DNA of 64,000 nucleotides, from NCBI GenBank assembly GCA_963821705.1, contig CAWGEV010000008.1, positions 186,001 through 250,000 of the forward strand. Reading direction: 5' to 3'. Positions 45,824-56,450 of the stretch are shown here, piece after piece. The number at the start of each line of letters is the position of its first letter. Position 1 is the first letter of the stretch. The position numbers and the translations under genes are program-made. The notes under the pieces are model-generated. The model worked only from the letters and a program-made list of their open reading frames with translations. It was not told the origin of the DNA and did not search any database. The stretch comes from DASUPK01 sp963821705. GTDB lineage: Bacteria > Actinomycetota > Thermoleophilia > Solirubrobacterales > 70-9.

Positions 45824-48299
45824 GGGCGCCGAACTCCTGGCTGCGCGCCTACTGCGATCCCGGAGCTCTCGGTGGAGGAGCTGGCCGACGAGCTCGCCAT
45901 GCACAGCGATCGAGGTCGAGCGGATCAGCCACGTCGGTGCGCCGTCGCCGACTGCTTCGTCGTGGGCAAGGTGCTGTCGGTCGAGAAGCACCCGGACGCC
46001 GAGCGGCTCAGCGTCTGCGAGGTCGATGCCGGCGACGGCGACGCGGACGATCGTCTGCGGCGCGCCAACGTCGCCGCCGGGCCAGACGGTGCCCGGTGGC
46101 GCTGCCGGGGGCCGTGATGCCGGACGGGACCAAGCTCGGCAAGGCCAAGCTGCGGGGGGTCGAGTCGAACGGGATGATCCTCTCCGAGGCGGAGCTCGAG
46201 ATCGGCGACGACGCCGACGGCATCGCGGTCTTCGAGGACCACAGATGGGCTCGCGCCCGGGACCCCGCTCGCGAGGTGATCCCCGTGTCGCGACCCGGTG
46301 ATCGAGCTCGAGCCGACCTCCAACCGGGTCGACTGCTTCGGCATCTACGGCGTGGCGCGCGAGGTCCACGCGATCACCGGCGCCGCGCTCGCCGCCCCGC
46401 CCTGGGACGAGGACGCCGAGGCCACCGGCGAGGGCGACGGTCGACGGACTACGCCTCGGTGACGGTCGAGGTCCCCGAGCTCTGCCCGCGGTTCACCGCC
46501 CGGGTCTTCACGGACGTCCAGATCGGGCCGTCGCCGCTCTGGCTCAAGGCGCGGCTGATCGGTGCCGGGCATGCGGCCGATCAACAACGTCGTCGACATC
46601 ACCAACTACGTGATGCTGATGACGGCGCAGCCGCTGCACGCCTTCGACCTCGACAAGGTCCCGGACGGTGCGCTGATCGTCCGCGCCGCGAAGGCGGGGG
46701 AGAAGATGACGACGCTCGACGGCGTCGAGCGGACCTTCGACGAGGACGCGGTGCTGGTCTGCGACCGCAACGGCCCCTCGGGCATCGCCGGGATCATGGG
46801 CGGCCAGGTCTCCGAGGTCTCGGAGACGACCACCCGGGTGCTGCTCGAGGTCGCGACCTGGAACGGGGTCAACATCCTGCGCACCTCGCGCAAGCTCGGC
46901 CTGCGCACCGACGCCTCCAACCGCTTCGAGAAGCAGCTGCACCCCGAGCTGGCCCTGCGCGCCCAGCGGATCGCTTCGCGGCTGATGGTCGAGCTCTGCG
47001 GGGCGAAGCTGGTGCCCGGGACGATCGACGAGGCGGCCGACGTGCCGAGCCGCACGCGAGCTGGACGCTGCGGCACGAGCGGGTCGACGCGAGCTCCTCG
47101 GCATGGAGATCGAGCCCGACGACTGCGGCGAGTACCTGGAGCGGCTCGACTTCGAGGTCTCGCGCGAGGCGAGGACCTCAAGGCGACGGTGCCGTTCCAC
47201 CGCCACTACGACGTGACTCGCGAGGTCGACCTGGTCGAGGAGGTCGGCCGGATCCACGGCTACGCGAAGAACCTGCCGTCGACGCTGCCCGTCCACCAGC
47301 GGCCAGGCAGGTCGGCTGACCCGGGAGCAGCGCCTGCGGCGCCGGGCCGAGGACGCGATGCGCGACCTCGGCTTCGACGCGGTCGTCAACCTCAGCCTGA
47401 CGGACCCGGGCATGCCCGGCCGGCTCCGGATCTCCGACGGCGACGTCAGGGCCGAGCCGATCCGCGTCTCGAATCCGCTCTCCGCCGAGCACTCGGTCGA
47501 GCGGACCGCGGTGATCGGCTCGCTGCTGGACGCCGCCAGCTACAACCGCGCCCACGGCGCCGAGCGGGTCGCGCTGTTCGAGTCCGGCCGCGCCTACCTG
47601 CGCGAGGGCGAGCTCGCCCCACGACGGCGTGCTGGCCGGGAAGTTCGTCGGCGAGCGTCCGGCGCCGGCCTACGAGCCGTGGCGGATCGCGTCGATCGCG
47701 ACCGGTACCGCTCCGGCCCGGCTCCTGGCGCGGCGAGGCGGTGGAGGCGGACTTCTACTCGGTCAAGGCGGTGCTCGAGGCGCTCGCGCGGCAGCTCGGC
47801 GCCGCGCTCGAGGTCGTCCCCGGCGAGGAGCCGTTCCTGCATCCGGGTCGCAGCGGCCGCGTGCTGGTCGAGGGCGAGGACGCCGGCTGGATCGGCGAGA
47901 TCCACCCGCTGGTCTGCCGCGAGTGGGACCTGGAGGCGGCCGCGGGCTTCGAGGTCGACCTGGCGCCGCTGGTCGCCGCCTCGCCGGTCGGCGACGAGAC
48001 CTACGAGGACGTGATCTCCTATCCCGGCCGTCAACCAGGACGTCGCGGTCGTGGTCGACGAGTCCGTGCCGGCCGCCGAGGTCCGCGCGGCCGTGCTCGA
48101 GGGCGGCGGCGAGCTGCTGCGCTCGGCCGAGGTCTTCGACCTCTACCGCGGCGAGCAGGTCGGCGAGGGGCGCAAGAGCCTGGCTCTGCGGCTCACCTTC
48201 CGGGCCGCCGACCGCACGCTGACCGACGAGGAGGTCGCCGAGCAGCGCAGGGCGATCGAGGCCGCCGTCGAGAAGATCGGGGGGTCGCTCCGTGAATAG
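45820..48299 (+). CDS. pheT: Phenylalanyl-tRNA synthetase beta subunit (many frameshifts)
   Basis: About 825 residues after joining at least twelve shifts. The N-terminal region is followed by an EMAP-like tRNA-binding domain (DCFVVGKVLSVEKHPDAERL), then the B3/4 editing domain region (VDITNYVMLMTAQPLHAFDL; GIAGIMGGQVSEVSE), the catalytic-like domain and the C-terminal FDX-ACB anticodon-binding domain (QDVAVVVDESVPAAEVRAAV; LALRLTFRAADRTLTDEEV). The last 80 residues are intact. The argC GTG overlaps its stop by 8 bases. The high density of indels across a plainly functional gene is the best sign that they are sequence errors. Confidence 0.93.
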
Positions 48300-49309
48300 G
48301 GTCCTGGTGGCCGGCGCGTCCGGGTACGCGGGGGCGCTCGCGGCCGAGCTGATCCGGAAGCACCCGAGCCTCGAGCTCGCGCGGCGTCACCGCGCGCACC
48401 GACGCGGGCACGACGCCTCAACGAGCTCTATCCGCAGTACGGCGTCGACCTGGTTCTCGAGGAGCCCGCCGCGGAGGACGGTGCGGACGTCGACGCCGCG
48501 ATCGTCGCCTATCCGCACGGCGCGGCCGCGCCCGGTCGTCGCGGCGCTGCGCGAGCAGGGCATGAAGGTCGTCGACCTCTCGGCCGACTTCCGCCTACAC
48601 GACCTCGACACCTACGGCGCGCTGGTACGGCGAGCACGGCGCGCCGCAGCTGCTCGGCGAGGCCGTCTATGGCCTCACCGAGCTCCACCGCGAGGCGATC
48701 GCCGGCGCCGACCTCGTCGCCAACCCGGGCTGCTACCCGACCGCGAGCATCCTGGCGCTGGCGCCGCTCGCGGCGGAGGGTCTGATCGAGGACGTCGTCA
48801 TCGACGCCAAGTCCGGGGTCTCGGGCGCCGGGCGCGCCGCCGAGGAGGAGATGGCCGTCGTCAAGGAGACCGACGACACGAAGCCGTACAAGGTCTCCGG
48901 GCATCGCCACACACCCGAGATCGCGCAGGAGCTCTCGGAGCTCGCCGGCGAACGGCGCGGGCGGACAGGCGGCCCTGACCTTCGTCCCGCACCTGATGCC
49001 GTACGACCAGGGAGAGCTGGTGAGCTGCTACGTGCGCACCTCCGAGCCGCTCGACGCGGCGACGGATGCTCTCCCTCTACGAGGAGCGCTACGGGGACGA
49101 GCCGTTCGTCGAGGTGACCTCCGAGCCGCCCGGGAGTGAGCGGCGTCCGCGAGACCAACCTCTGCCGCATCCATCTCGCGCTCAACGAGGCCTCGGGCCG
49201 GGTGCTCGCCTTCGCCTCGATCGACAACCTCTGGAAGGGCGCCGCCTCCCAGGCGATCCAGAACCTCAACCTGATGCTCGGGCTGCCCGAGGGCGAGGGG
49301 ATCTCGTGA
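48292..49309 (+). CDS. argC: N-acetyl-gamma-glutamyl-phosphate reductase (frameshifted)
   Basis: NADPH-dependent third step of arginine synthesis. NAD motif VAGASGYAGALAAELIRKHP at the start, DLSADFRLHDLDTYGAWYG, the Cys nucleophile in LVANPGCYPTASILALAPL near 48720, DAKSGVSGAGRAAEEE, and the catalytic His region VSGHRHTPEIAQELSE. Indels near 48385, 48530, 48628, 48960, 49065 and 49135. GTG 48292 overlaps pheT. It heads an argC-J-B-D cluster with overlapping starts throughout. Confidence 0.93.
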
Positions 49310-50485
49310 TGGCCTCCGCGACCCAGACCTTCTTCCGCTCCCGCTGGGTGACCCCGCCGCCGCGAATTCGAGCAGCTCGAGGCCGGCCGAGCTCGCTCCC
49401 GGGTTCCGGGCCGCCGGGGTCGCCTGCGGGCTGAAGGGCGGCGGGGAGACCGACGTCGGGGTGATGGCCTGCGACGCGGACGAGGTGAGCTCGGCTCTGG
49501 CGCTGACCCGGAACGCCGCTGCCGCGGCGCCCGTCCGCGTCTGCCGGCGAGGAGTGCGACGCGGATGCGCTGCGCGCTGTCGCCGTCAACTCGGGCAACG
49601 CCAATGCCGCCACCGGTGAGCAGGGCTACCGCGACGCGCTGGCGATGCGGGACGCCGCGGCCGAGGCGCTCGGCGTCGAGCCGCGGACCGTGGCGGTCGC
49701 GGAGACGGGCACGATCGGCGTGCCGCTGGACATCGAGGCGGTCACCACCGGCGTCCTGGAGGCGGTCCAGGGGCTGTCGGCCCGAGCGGCGGCGAGGACT
49801 TCGCGCAGGCGATCATGACCACCGACAGCGGCCCGAAGCGCTGCTCGATCCGCGCGGGCGAGGTGACGGTCTCGGCCCAGGCCAAGGGCGCCGGGATGAT
49901 CGAGCCGGGCTTCGCGACGATGCTCTGCTTCGTCCAGACCGACGCGGTGGTCGAGGACCCGGACGCGGTCCTCCGCTCCGCCCTCGCGGATTCGATGGAG
50001 CGGATCACCGTCGACGGGCAGATGAGCACGAACGACACCGTGCTGCTCCAGGCGACGGGCGTCGGCGGGCGCGGTGCTGCCGAAGGGGCTGCTCGAGGCG
50101 GTGCTGCTGCAGCTCGCTCTCGAGATCGTCGCCGACGGCGAGGGCGCGACGCGGGTCGGCCGCGCCGAGGTCACGGGCGCCGAAGAGCGCGGCAGAGGCC
50201 GAGCGGGTGGCCCGGGCGATCGCGAACTCGCCGCTGGTGAAGACGGCGCTGTTCGGCCGGGACTCCAACTGGGGCCGAATCGCCCAGGCCGCCGGCATGG
50301 CGCTTGCCGGCGAGGAGCTCGAGGAGCTGGGCCCGGACCGGATCCAGGCGGCGGATCTGGCCGCCGACGTGCCCGAGGCCGAGCTGTCGATCAACCTCGG
50401 TCGCGGCGAAGGCTCGGGCGCGCACGTCTACTTCAGCGACCTCACCCACGACTACATCCGGATCAACGCGGAGTACACGACGTGA
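49309..50485 (+). CDS. argJ: Bifunctional ornithine acetyltransferase/N-acetylglutamate synthase (frameshifted)
   Basis: Moves acetyl from N-acetylornithine to glutamate, recycling it. Visible: GFRAAGVACGLKGGGETDVG, AVAVNSGNANAATGEQGYRDA near 49580, the autocleavage region AKGAGMIEPGFATMLCFVQT (the Thr of ATML becomes the nucleophile), DSMERITVDGQMSTNDTVLL and SPLVKTALFGRDSNWGRIAQ near 50230. Indels near 49360-49390, 49548, 49785, 50070 and 50190. Start ATG overlaps the argC stop (TGATG); its stop overlaps the argB GTG. Confidence 0.93.
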
Positions 50486-51325
50486 CGTCGCTCGATCGAG
50501 ACCCTCCTCGAGGCGCTGCCGTACATCAGGGAGTTCCACGGCCGGACGATCGTGATCAAGTACGGCGGCGCCGCCATGCGGGACGAGGAGCTGCGCGAGG
50601 CCTTCGCGCGGGACGTCGTCCTCCTCAAGTACGTCGGGATGAACCCGGTGATCGTCCACGGCGGCGGCCCGGAGATCACCCACTACATGGAGCGGATGGG
50701 GATGGAGGTGAAGTTCGTCGAGGGGCTGCGCGTCTCCGATGCCGAGACCGTCGAGGTGGCCAAGATGGTCCTGCTCGGCAAGATCAACTCGGACATCCTC
50801 ACCAGGCTCAACCGGCATGGCCAGCCGGCGGTCGGGCTCGGGCGGCGAGGATGGCGCGCTCTTCGAGGTGCGGCCGGTCGGGCAGTCCGCTGACGTCGGC
50901 TTCGTCGGCGAGATCACCAACGTCAACGTCGACGTGATCGACCACATCGCGGAGGACTACATCCCCGTGATCGCCTCGGTCGGCACCGACCGCGAGGGCG
51001 ACTCCTACAACGTCAACGCCGACGAGGCGGCCGGCAAGGTGGCCGCGGCGATGCCGGCGCACAAGGCGATCTTCCTCACGGACGTCGACGGCTGGCTGCG
51101 CGATCCCGACGATCCGGAGTCGCGCATCTCCCAGGCGACCGCCGACGAGGTGAGCGCCGCGCTCGACGGCATCGAGGGCGGGATGCGGCCGAAGCTGACC
51201 AGGCCTGCGTCGACGCGATCGCCGGCGGCGTGGAGGCGACGCACATCGTCGACGGGCGGCGGCCGCACACCCTGCTCCTCGAGCTCTTCACCGACGCCGG
51301 CATCGGCACCAAGATCACGGCATGA
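50482..51325 (+). CDS. argB: Acetylglutamate kinase (frameshifted)
   Basis: Phosphorylates N-acetylglutamate; usual feedback point for arginine. IVIKYGGAAMRDEELREAFA, NPVIVHGGGPEITHYMERMG, KFVEGLRVSDAETVEVAKMV, YNVNADEAAGKVAAAM and AIFLTDVDGWL are the family blocks; the C-terminal AIAGGVEATHIVDGRRPH is complete. Indels near 50495 (+G), 50845 and 51205. GTG 50482 overlaps the argJ stop. The N-terminal helix that carries arginine inhibition in hexameric kinases (LIETLLEALPYIREF) is present in short form. Confidence 0.94.
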
Positions 51326-51335
51326 GGGCAGCCCG

Positions 51336-52514
51336 ATGAAGGTCGCCGAGCTCCAGGAGCTCGAGGCCCGATGGGTCATGCAGACCTACCCGCGGACGCC
51401 GGTCGAGCTCGTGCGAGGCGAGGGGGCCCGCGTCTGGGACTCCGAGGGCAAGGAGCTACCTCGACTTCCTCGCCGGGATCTCGGTCTGCTCCGTCGGCCA
51501 CTGCCACCCGGCGGTCGTCGAGGCGGTCCGCGAGCAGGTCGGGACGCTGATCCACACCTCCAACCTCTACCTGACCGAGGGAGGGGTGCGACTCGCCGCA
51601 CCGGCTCTGCGAGTCGAGCCTCGGTGGGCGGGCCTTCCTCTGCAACTCCGGCACCGAGGCCAATGAGTGCGCGATCAAGCTGGTTCGCAAGCACGCGCAC
51701 GGCCGCGGCATCGCGGAGCCGGAGATCGTCGTCCTGGAGGGCGCGTTCCACGGCCGGACCATGGGATCGCTCTCGGCGACGCCCGGGCCTCTCGACCAAC
51801 GAGAGCTTCGCCCCGTATCTGCCGGGCTTCCGCGCGGTGCCGCGCGATGATCCGGATGCGCTGCGCGCCGCGGTCGGGGACGAGCACGGCCGCCGTCATG
51901 CTCGAGCCGATCCAGGGTGAGACCGGGGTGCACGTGATCGCCGACGAGATGATCGTCGCTGCGCGGGAGGTCTGCGACGAGTCCGGCGCCCTGCTGGTCT
52001 TCGACGAGATCCAGACCGGGATGGGGAGGACCGGATCGCTCTGGGCCTACGAGCAGCTGCCCGCGCGGCCTGACGTGATGACGACCGCCAAGGCGCTCGG
52101 CGGTGGGCTGCCGGTGGGCGCTTGCGTGACGGCCCCCGAGACCGCTGAGGTGCTCGAGCGCGGCGATCACGGCTCGACCTTCGCGGGGGGCCCGCTGATC
52201 GCGGCCGCCTCGCTGGCCGCATTCGACGTGATCGACGACCGCGAGCTGCTGCGCGGATGTGCGGGAGCTGGGCGGGCGGCTCCGCGAAGGCCTCGACGGG
52301 ATCGACGCGATCGCCGAGGTGCGCGGCCGCGGCCTGATGGTCGGCGCCCGGCTCGAGGGCGTCGACGCCAAGGAGGCCGCCGCTCGTGCCGCTGGATCAG
52401 GGCCTGATCGTCAACCCGATCGGCGAGGACACGCTGCGCTTCCTGCCGCCGCTGGTGGTCGGCGAGGCCGAGGTCGACGAGGCGCTCGAGATTCTCGGCC
52501 GGGCCCTGGGCTAG
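51336..52514 (+). CDS. argD: Acetylornithine aminotransferase (frameshifted)
   Basis: PLP enzyme, fourth step of arginine synthesis. VMQTYPRTPVELVRGEGARV at the start, FLCNSGTEANECAIKLVRKH near 51640, EGAFHGRTMGSLSAT, AVMLEPIQGETGVHVI near 51895, FDEIQTGMGRTGSLWAYEQL and the PLP Lys in TTAKALGGGLPVGA near 52085. Indels near 51460, 51590, 51625, 51788, 51885, 52255 and 52390. It ends the argCJBD unit; the next small gene begins nine bases later and may be cotranscribed. Confidence 0.94.
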
Positions 52515-52523
52515 GATCGCCGC

Positions 52524-52787
52524 GTGAACTCTCGGGCCCGTTGGACGATCGGGATCCTCGTCGCCGTCGTGATCGGCCTGGTTGTCGGCCTGATCATCGT
52601 CGTGGGGGACAACAGCAGCAGCAACAACGCTGACACGACGGTCCCGATCCAGTCGGTCACCACGCCCACCGTCGCTCCGACCACCACGAGCCAGACGACG
52701 ACGTCCACCCCGACCCAGACGAACGGCGGAACGCCTGCCCCGAATCCGGGCGGGACGAGCACCACCGGCGGCACCAGCGGGCTCTGA
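52524..52787 (+). CDS. Thr/Ser-rich membrane-anchored or secreted small protein
   Basis: An 87-residue intact protein: a membrane helix at residues 8-27 (TIGILVAVVIGLVVGLIIVV) followed by a wholly disordered Thr, Ser, Pro, Asn and Gly-rich segment (VTTPTVAPTTTSQTTTSTPT). The tail would face outside and resembles mucin-like stalks. There is no LPxTG or LAxTG sortase signal, so a link to the convergent sortase is only positional. GTG 52524 starts 9 bases after argD. Confidence 0.6.
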   Translation: MNSRARWTIGILVAVVIGLVVGLIIVVGDNSSSNNADTTVPIQSVTTPTVAPTTTSQTTTSTPTQTNGGTPAPNPGGTSTTGGTSGL

Positions 52788-52805
52788 GATCTGGGTCTCT
52801 GGCGC

Positions 52806-53504
52806 TCAGGGGGCCGGCCAGCGGCCCTCGCCGGTGATGCCGAAGGTGTCGATCCGCGTCAGCTTGGCGAAGACGGCGTAGCGCTGGGCGGCGCTGTACG
52901 GCGGGTGGCAGGCCGTCAGGACCAGCTGGGGGTAGCCGACCGGCTTGATGATCCCGACGTCGCCCGGGTCGACGATCTGGTGGCGTTGAACCGTGTAGGT
53001 GAAGGCCGCGTAGGGCATCTCGATCCGGATCTCGTCCCCGTTCTCGATCTCGTCGATGTGCCTGAAGGGCGCGAGATAGGTCGTTCGGTGGCCGGCGATC
53101 GCCACGGTCCCGGGTTGTCCGGGGATCGGTGTGTTCGTGTAGTGCCCCGGCCCTTTCTCGAGCGAGGCGGTGTCGGTCCCCTGGACGACGACGATGTCGA
53201 GGCCGATGCGGTCGATCTTGATCCGGCCGATCGCGTGCCCGCGCTCCAGGTGCGGCTCGAAGCGATCCGCCAGGATCCGGGCCTTCTTCGCGTTGCTCCG
53301 CACCCCGGCGACCGCCTGCAGATCGGCGGCGCTCGGGTACTGGGAATCGAGCTGGGTGAGCTGGTCCGCGGCCTCGCTCTGCTTGATCGCGGCGTAGGCG
53401 GCGGAGAAGGGCTCCTGCCAGACCAGCGTGAGGCCCGCGTCCGCGAGGACGACCAGGCCCGCCGTGATCAGCATCGTCGAGACGACCCTCAGCGCTCGAT
53501 GCAC
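52806..53504 (-). CDS. Class E-type sortase
   Basis: Membrane-anchored transpeptidase that cuts sorting signals and attaches proteins to the wall. One N-terminal membrane segment (VVSTMLITAGLVVLADAGLT), a helical linker, then the sortase barrel: IGRIKIDRIGLDIVVVQGTD, GPGHYTNTPIPGQPGTVAIAG with catalytic His in AGHRTTYLAPFRHID, Cys in PQLVLTACHPPYS and the following Arg in AAQRYAVFAKL. The catalytic triad is complete. GTG 53504 is the likely start; it is intact. It lies between argD and argG on the opposite strand, with no pilin or sortase substrate gene in view. Confidence 0.88.
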   Translation of the reverse strand: MHRALRVVSTMLITAGLVVLADAGLTLVWQEPFSAAYAAIKQSEAADQLTQLDSQYPSAADLQAVAGVRSNAKKARILADRFEPHLERGHAIGRIKIDRIGLDIVVVQGTDTASLEKGPGHYTNTPIPGQPGTVAIAGHRTTYLAPFRHIDEIENGDEIRIEMPYAAFTYTVQRHQIVDPGDVGIIKPVGYPQLVLTACHPPYSAAQRYAVFAKLTRIDTFGITGEGRWPAP

Positions 53505-53557
53505 TGCCTGGATTCTGGCAGCGGCGCTCGAACAAACACGCCACACTTCCCCGCCTA

Positions 53558-54829
53558 ATGGCCCCCGGCTCGGAAGCACCCAGAATCGCCTCCTACCAGG
53601 CCGACCCCGAGCCAGGTCGGCCGCGTGCTGCTGCTCTACTCGGGCGGGCTCGACACCAGCGTGATGCTGAAGTGGATCCAGGAGCGCTACGGCGCCGAGA
53701 TCGTCACGCTGACGGTCGAACCTCGGGCAGCCGGGCGAGGACTGGGACGTCGTCACCGGCAAGGCCGAGCAGCTCGGGGCCGTGGAGACGGTCCTCGTGG
53801 ACGCTCGCGAGGAGTTCGCGAACGACTACGTGCTGCCGGCGATCAGGGCGAACGCGCTCTACGGCGGCGGCTATCCGCTCTTCACCGCGCTCGGCAGGCC
53901 GCTGATCGGGAAGCTCGCGGTCGAAGGCGGCCCGCGAGCACGGCTGCGACACGATCGCCCACGGCTGCACCGGCAAGGGCAACGACCAGGTGCGGATCGA
54001 GGCGACGATCGCCACGCTCGACCCGGAGCTGCCGGATCATCGCGCCGGTGCGCGAGTGGCAGATGGGCAGGGAGGAGGAGATCGCCTACGCGCGCGAGCA
54101 CGGCATCCCGGTGAAGGGCGGCACCGAGGTCTCGCCCTATTCGATCGACGACAACCTCTGGGGCCGCTCCTCCGAGGGCCGCGAGATCGAGGATCTGGAC
54201 GCCGCTCCGCCGGATGACGTCTTCCAGCTCGTCACGCGGCCCGAGGATGCGCCCGACGAGCCGCAGGAGGTCGACGGTCGGCTTCGAGCGCGGTCGTCCC
54301 GTCTCGATCGACGGCGAGCAGCTCGGCCTGGTCGAGCTGCTCGAGCGGGCGGCGGAGATCGGCGAGCGCCATGGCGTCGGCATCGTCGACCACATCGAGG
54401 ACCGGGTCGTCGGTCTCAAGGTGCGCGACCTCTACGAGGTGCCCGCCGCGGCGATCGTGCTGACCGCCCACCGCGAGCTCGAGAAGCTCGTCTGCACGAT
54501 CCACCAGAACAACTTCAAGGGCGGCGCTCGAGAATCAGTGGGCGTACCTCTGCTACGCCGGGCTCTGGCTCGAGCCGCTCGCGCGCCGATCTCGACGCCT
54601 ACATGGACTCGGTCAACGAGTTCGTCACCGGCGAGGTGAGCGCTGAAGCTCTACCGAGGGTCGGTGACTCCGATCCGGCGGAGCTCGCCCGTACGCCCTC
54701 TACGACCGCTCGCTCGCATCATTCGGCGAATCCGGGGGAGACTTCTCCCAGCACGCGAGCCCGGGGTTCATCGAGCTCTTCACGCTGCAGAGCCGGCTGG
54801 CACACCGAATCAGAAAGGAGAACGAGTGA
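53558..54829 (+). CDS. argG: Argininosuccinate synthase (frameshifted)
   Basis: Joins citrulline and aspartate with ATP. The N-terminal PP-loop VLLLYSGGLDTSVMLKWIQE, then EFANDYVLPAIRANALYGGG, GKGNDQVRIEATIATLDPEL, EHGIPVKGGTEVSPYSIDDN near 54095, GIVDHIEDRVVGLKVRDLYE and LEKLVCTIHQNNFKG. Indels near 53618, 53722, 53935, 54030, 54285, 54530, 54585, 54640, 54690, 54740 and 54805. ATG 53558 is the likely start, facing the sortase start across 53 bases, so their promoters overlap. argF, argH and argR are not in the window. Confidence 0.93.
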
Positions 54830-55069
54830 TCTACGAGCTGATCGGCCGAGCGATCGTGGCATTCCTGCTGGCGCGCCTACGGCCGCGAGATCCGCATCGC
54901 CGCCGGGGCCGGACTGGTCCTGACCGCGCTCGGCGTCGGCGCCTACCTGGCCTCCGCGGCGGCGAGGAAGAGGACTAGAAGCCTCGGGCGGCAGCAGGTG
55001 GGTGTGCTCCGAGCCCGGGACGTAGAGCTCGGCAGCGCTGCGGTTCGCCTGCGCCGAATGAGCCCGTAG
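54826..55069 (+). CDS. Small membrane protein downstream of argG (one frameshift)
   Basis: GTG 54826 overlaps the argG stop. After correcting one base near 54875 it reads VIYELIGRAIVAFLLAAYGR, then EIRIAAGAGLVLTALGVGAY and LASAAARKRTR, i.e. one or two membrane helices and a basic tail. The frame then runs to a TAG at 55067-55069, though the real end may be nearer 54980. No family is recognised; its position suggests cotranscription with argG. Confidence 0.45.
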
Positions 55070-55276
55070 CGCGCTCGCGCGGCGAGCGCGCGGAGTCGAG
55101 CTCCGGAGCAGCTCCAGGCGCGCCGACGCGGCTCGCCCTCGCGGGGGCGGGAATCCTGATCCTGCCTGCATGCGCCTCCATCTCAGCTCCTCTCGTCGTC
55201 GGTTGCTCGACTGGAACGAGACCGATGGTCCTCTCGGTGAGGCTATCAGCGCAACATGGATTGCTTCTCGGCAGTG

Positions 55277-55291
55277 ATAAGTTTCACTTAT
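55277..55291. promoter_or_regulatory. Perfect palindrome overlapping the LysR gene start
   Basis: ATAAGT TTC ACTTAT, 6-bp arms and 3-base spacer, the T-N11-A style of LysR-family operators. Its last two bases are the A and T of the ATG start codon, so binding would block transcription or translation of the regulator's own gene. Confidence 0.6.
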
Positions 55292-56290
55292 GCTCGACGT
55301 GAGGCGTTTGAGGGTTCTCCAGGAGGTCGTCGCTCGCGGCTCCTTCTCAGCGGCCGCCGAGTCGCTTCATCTCTCGCAGTCGGCGGTGAGCCAGCAGATC
55401 GCCGTCCTCGAGCGCGAGGTCGGCATCTCGCTGCTCGAGCGGACCAGCGACGGGCCGAAGCTGACCGCCGCCGGCGAGGCCCTGATGGTCCACGGCGACG
55501 CGGTGATGTGCCGGCTCGAGGAGGCCGAGCGCGAGCTCGCCCAGATCGCCGGCCTCGAGGGCGGCCGGCTGCGGCTGGCGAGCTTCCCGACGGCGAGCGC
55601 GACGCTGATGACGAAGCGCGCTCTCGCTCTTCCGCCAGCGCTTCCCCAAGGTCGAGCTCCAGTTCACCGAGGACGAGCCGGAGGACGCGTTCCCGGCCCT
55701 GAAGCGGGGCGACTTCGACCTCGCCGTCGTCTTCGACTACCCGACGTTCCCGCTCGAGTTCGCCCGCGACGTCGAGGCCGAGCTGATCTACGAGGAGTCG
55801 ATGCGGGTCGCGCTGCCGCCCGGCCACCCGCTGGCCGCCGCGAAGTCGGTCCGGATCGAGGACCTCGCCGACGAGGACTGGCTCTGCGGGGAGCTGCCCA
55901 GCTCCTGCCGTGAGCAGGTGCTCCAGATCTGCCGCGACGCGGGATTCGAGCCCAGGATCAGCTTCGAGAGCGAGGAGTACGAGGTGATCAAGGGCTTCGT
56001 CGCCGGCGGTCTCGGCGTGACGATCCTGCCGGAGCTCGCCGGCGATCACCCCGACATCGAGCTGCGGGCGGTGCGCGGCCGGAAGCCCGATCCGCCGCGT
56101 GTGGGCGGTGACCCGCGAGAGCGAGTCGCGCTCGCCGGCGGCCGAGGAGATGCTCGGCATCCTGCGCGAGGTCTGCCGCGCCTATCGCGAGGAGGCGTCC
56201 CGTGGCCGCGATCGCCGCCTGGCTGCACGATTCGTTGCAGGTGGGGCCGCCCGCGATTCATCGGGCGCGGCAGGCGCGACGCGCCTGTGA
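55290..56290 (+). CDS. LysR-family transcriptional regulator (frameshifted near the end)
   Basis: About 330 residues. The N-terminal winged HTH is LRVLQEVVARGSFSAAAESL followed by HLSQSAVSQQIAVLEREVGI; the substrate-binding domain starts near GGRLRLASFPTASATLM and continues with FDLAVVFDYPTFPLEF, ESMRVALPPGHPLAA and EEYEVIKGFVAGGLGVTILP. Indels near 55625 (+1) and 56095 (+1) change frame; the stop in the last frame is 56290. No divergent target gene is present: upstream lies argG with a 200-bp gap, so the regulon is not evident. A self-operator covers the start. Confidence 0.9.
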
Positions 56291-56291
56291 G

Positions 56292-56450
56292 AGCGTTCGC
56301 TACCGTTCCTGGCTCGACTAGAGCCGAGTCCCTCGATTGCGAGGGAGCGGGGAACCCAGATTGTTGGGGCGAATCGCCGGCAACTGCTCCGGCGTAACGC
56401 GACTCCTTTCCGCGTGAGCCCGTCAGCTAACCCCGCAGGCACCGAAGGAG
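56292..56450 (+). ncRNA. Cyclic di-AMP riboswitch (ydaO/yuaA type)
   Basis: Conserved elements of the ydaO motif are present in order: CGCTACCG at 56298, GCGGGGAACCCAGATTG at 56347, TTGGGGCGAATCGCC at 56364, and a 3' block with CCCGTCAGCTAACCCCGCAG at 56420 followed by GGCACCGAAGGAG. The 3' hairpin pairs CTCCTT (56403-56408) with AAGGAG (56445-56450), the only ribosome-site-like sequence before the hydrolase gene. In actinobacteria this class sits before cell-wall hydrolase and Rpf genes and turns them off when c-di-AMP is high. Confidence 0.93.
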
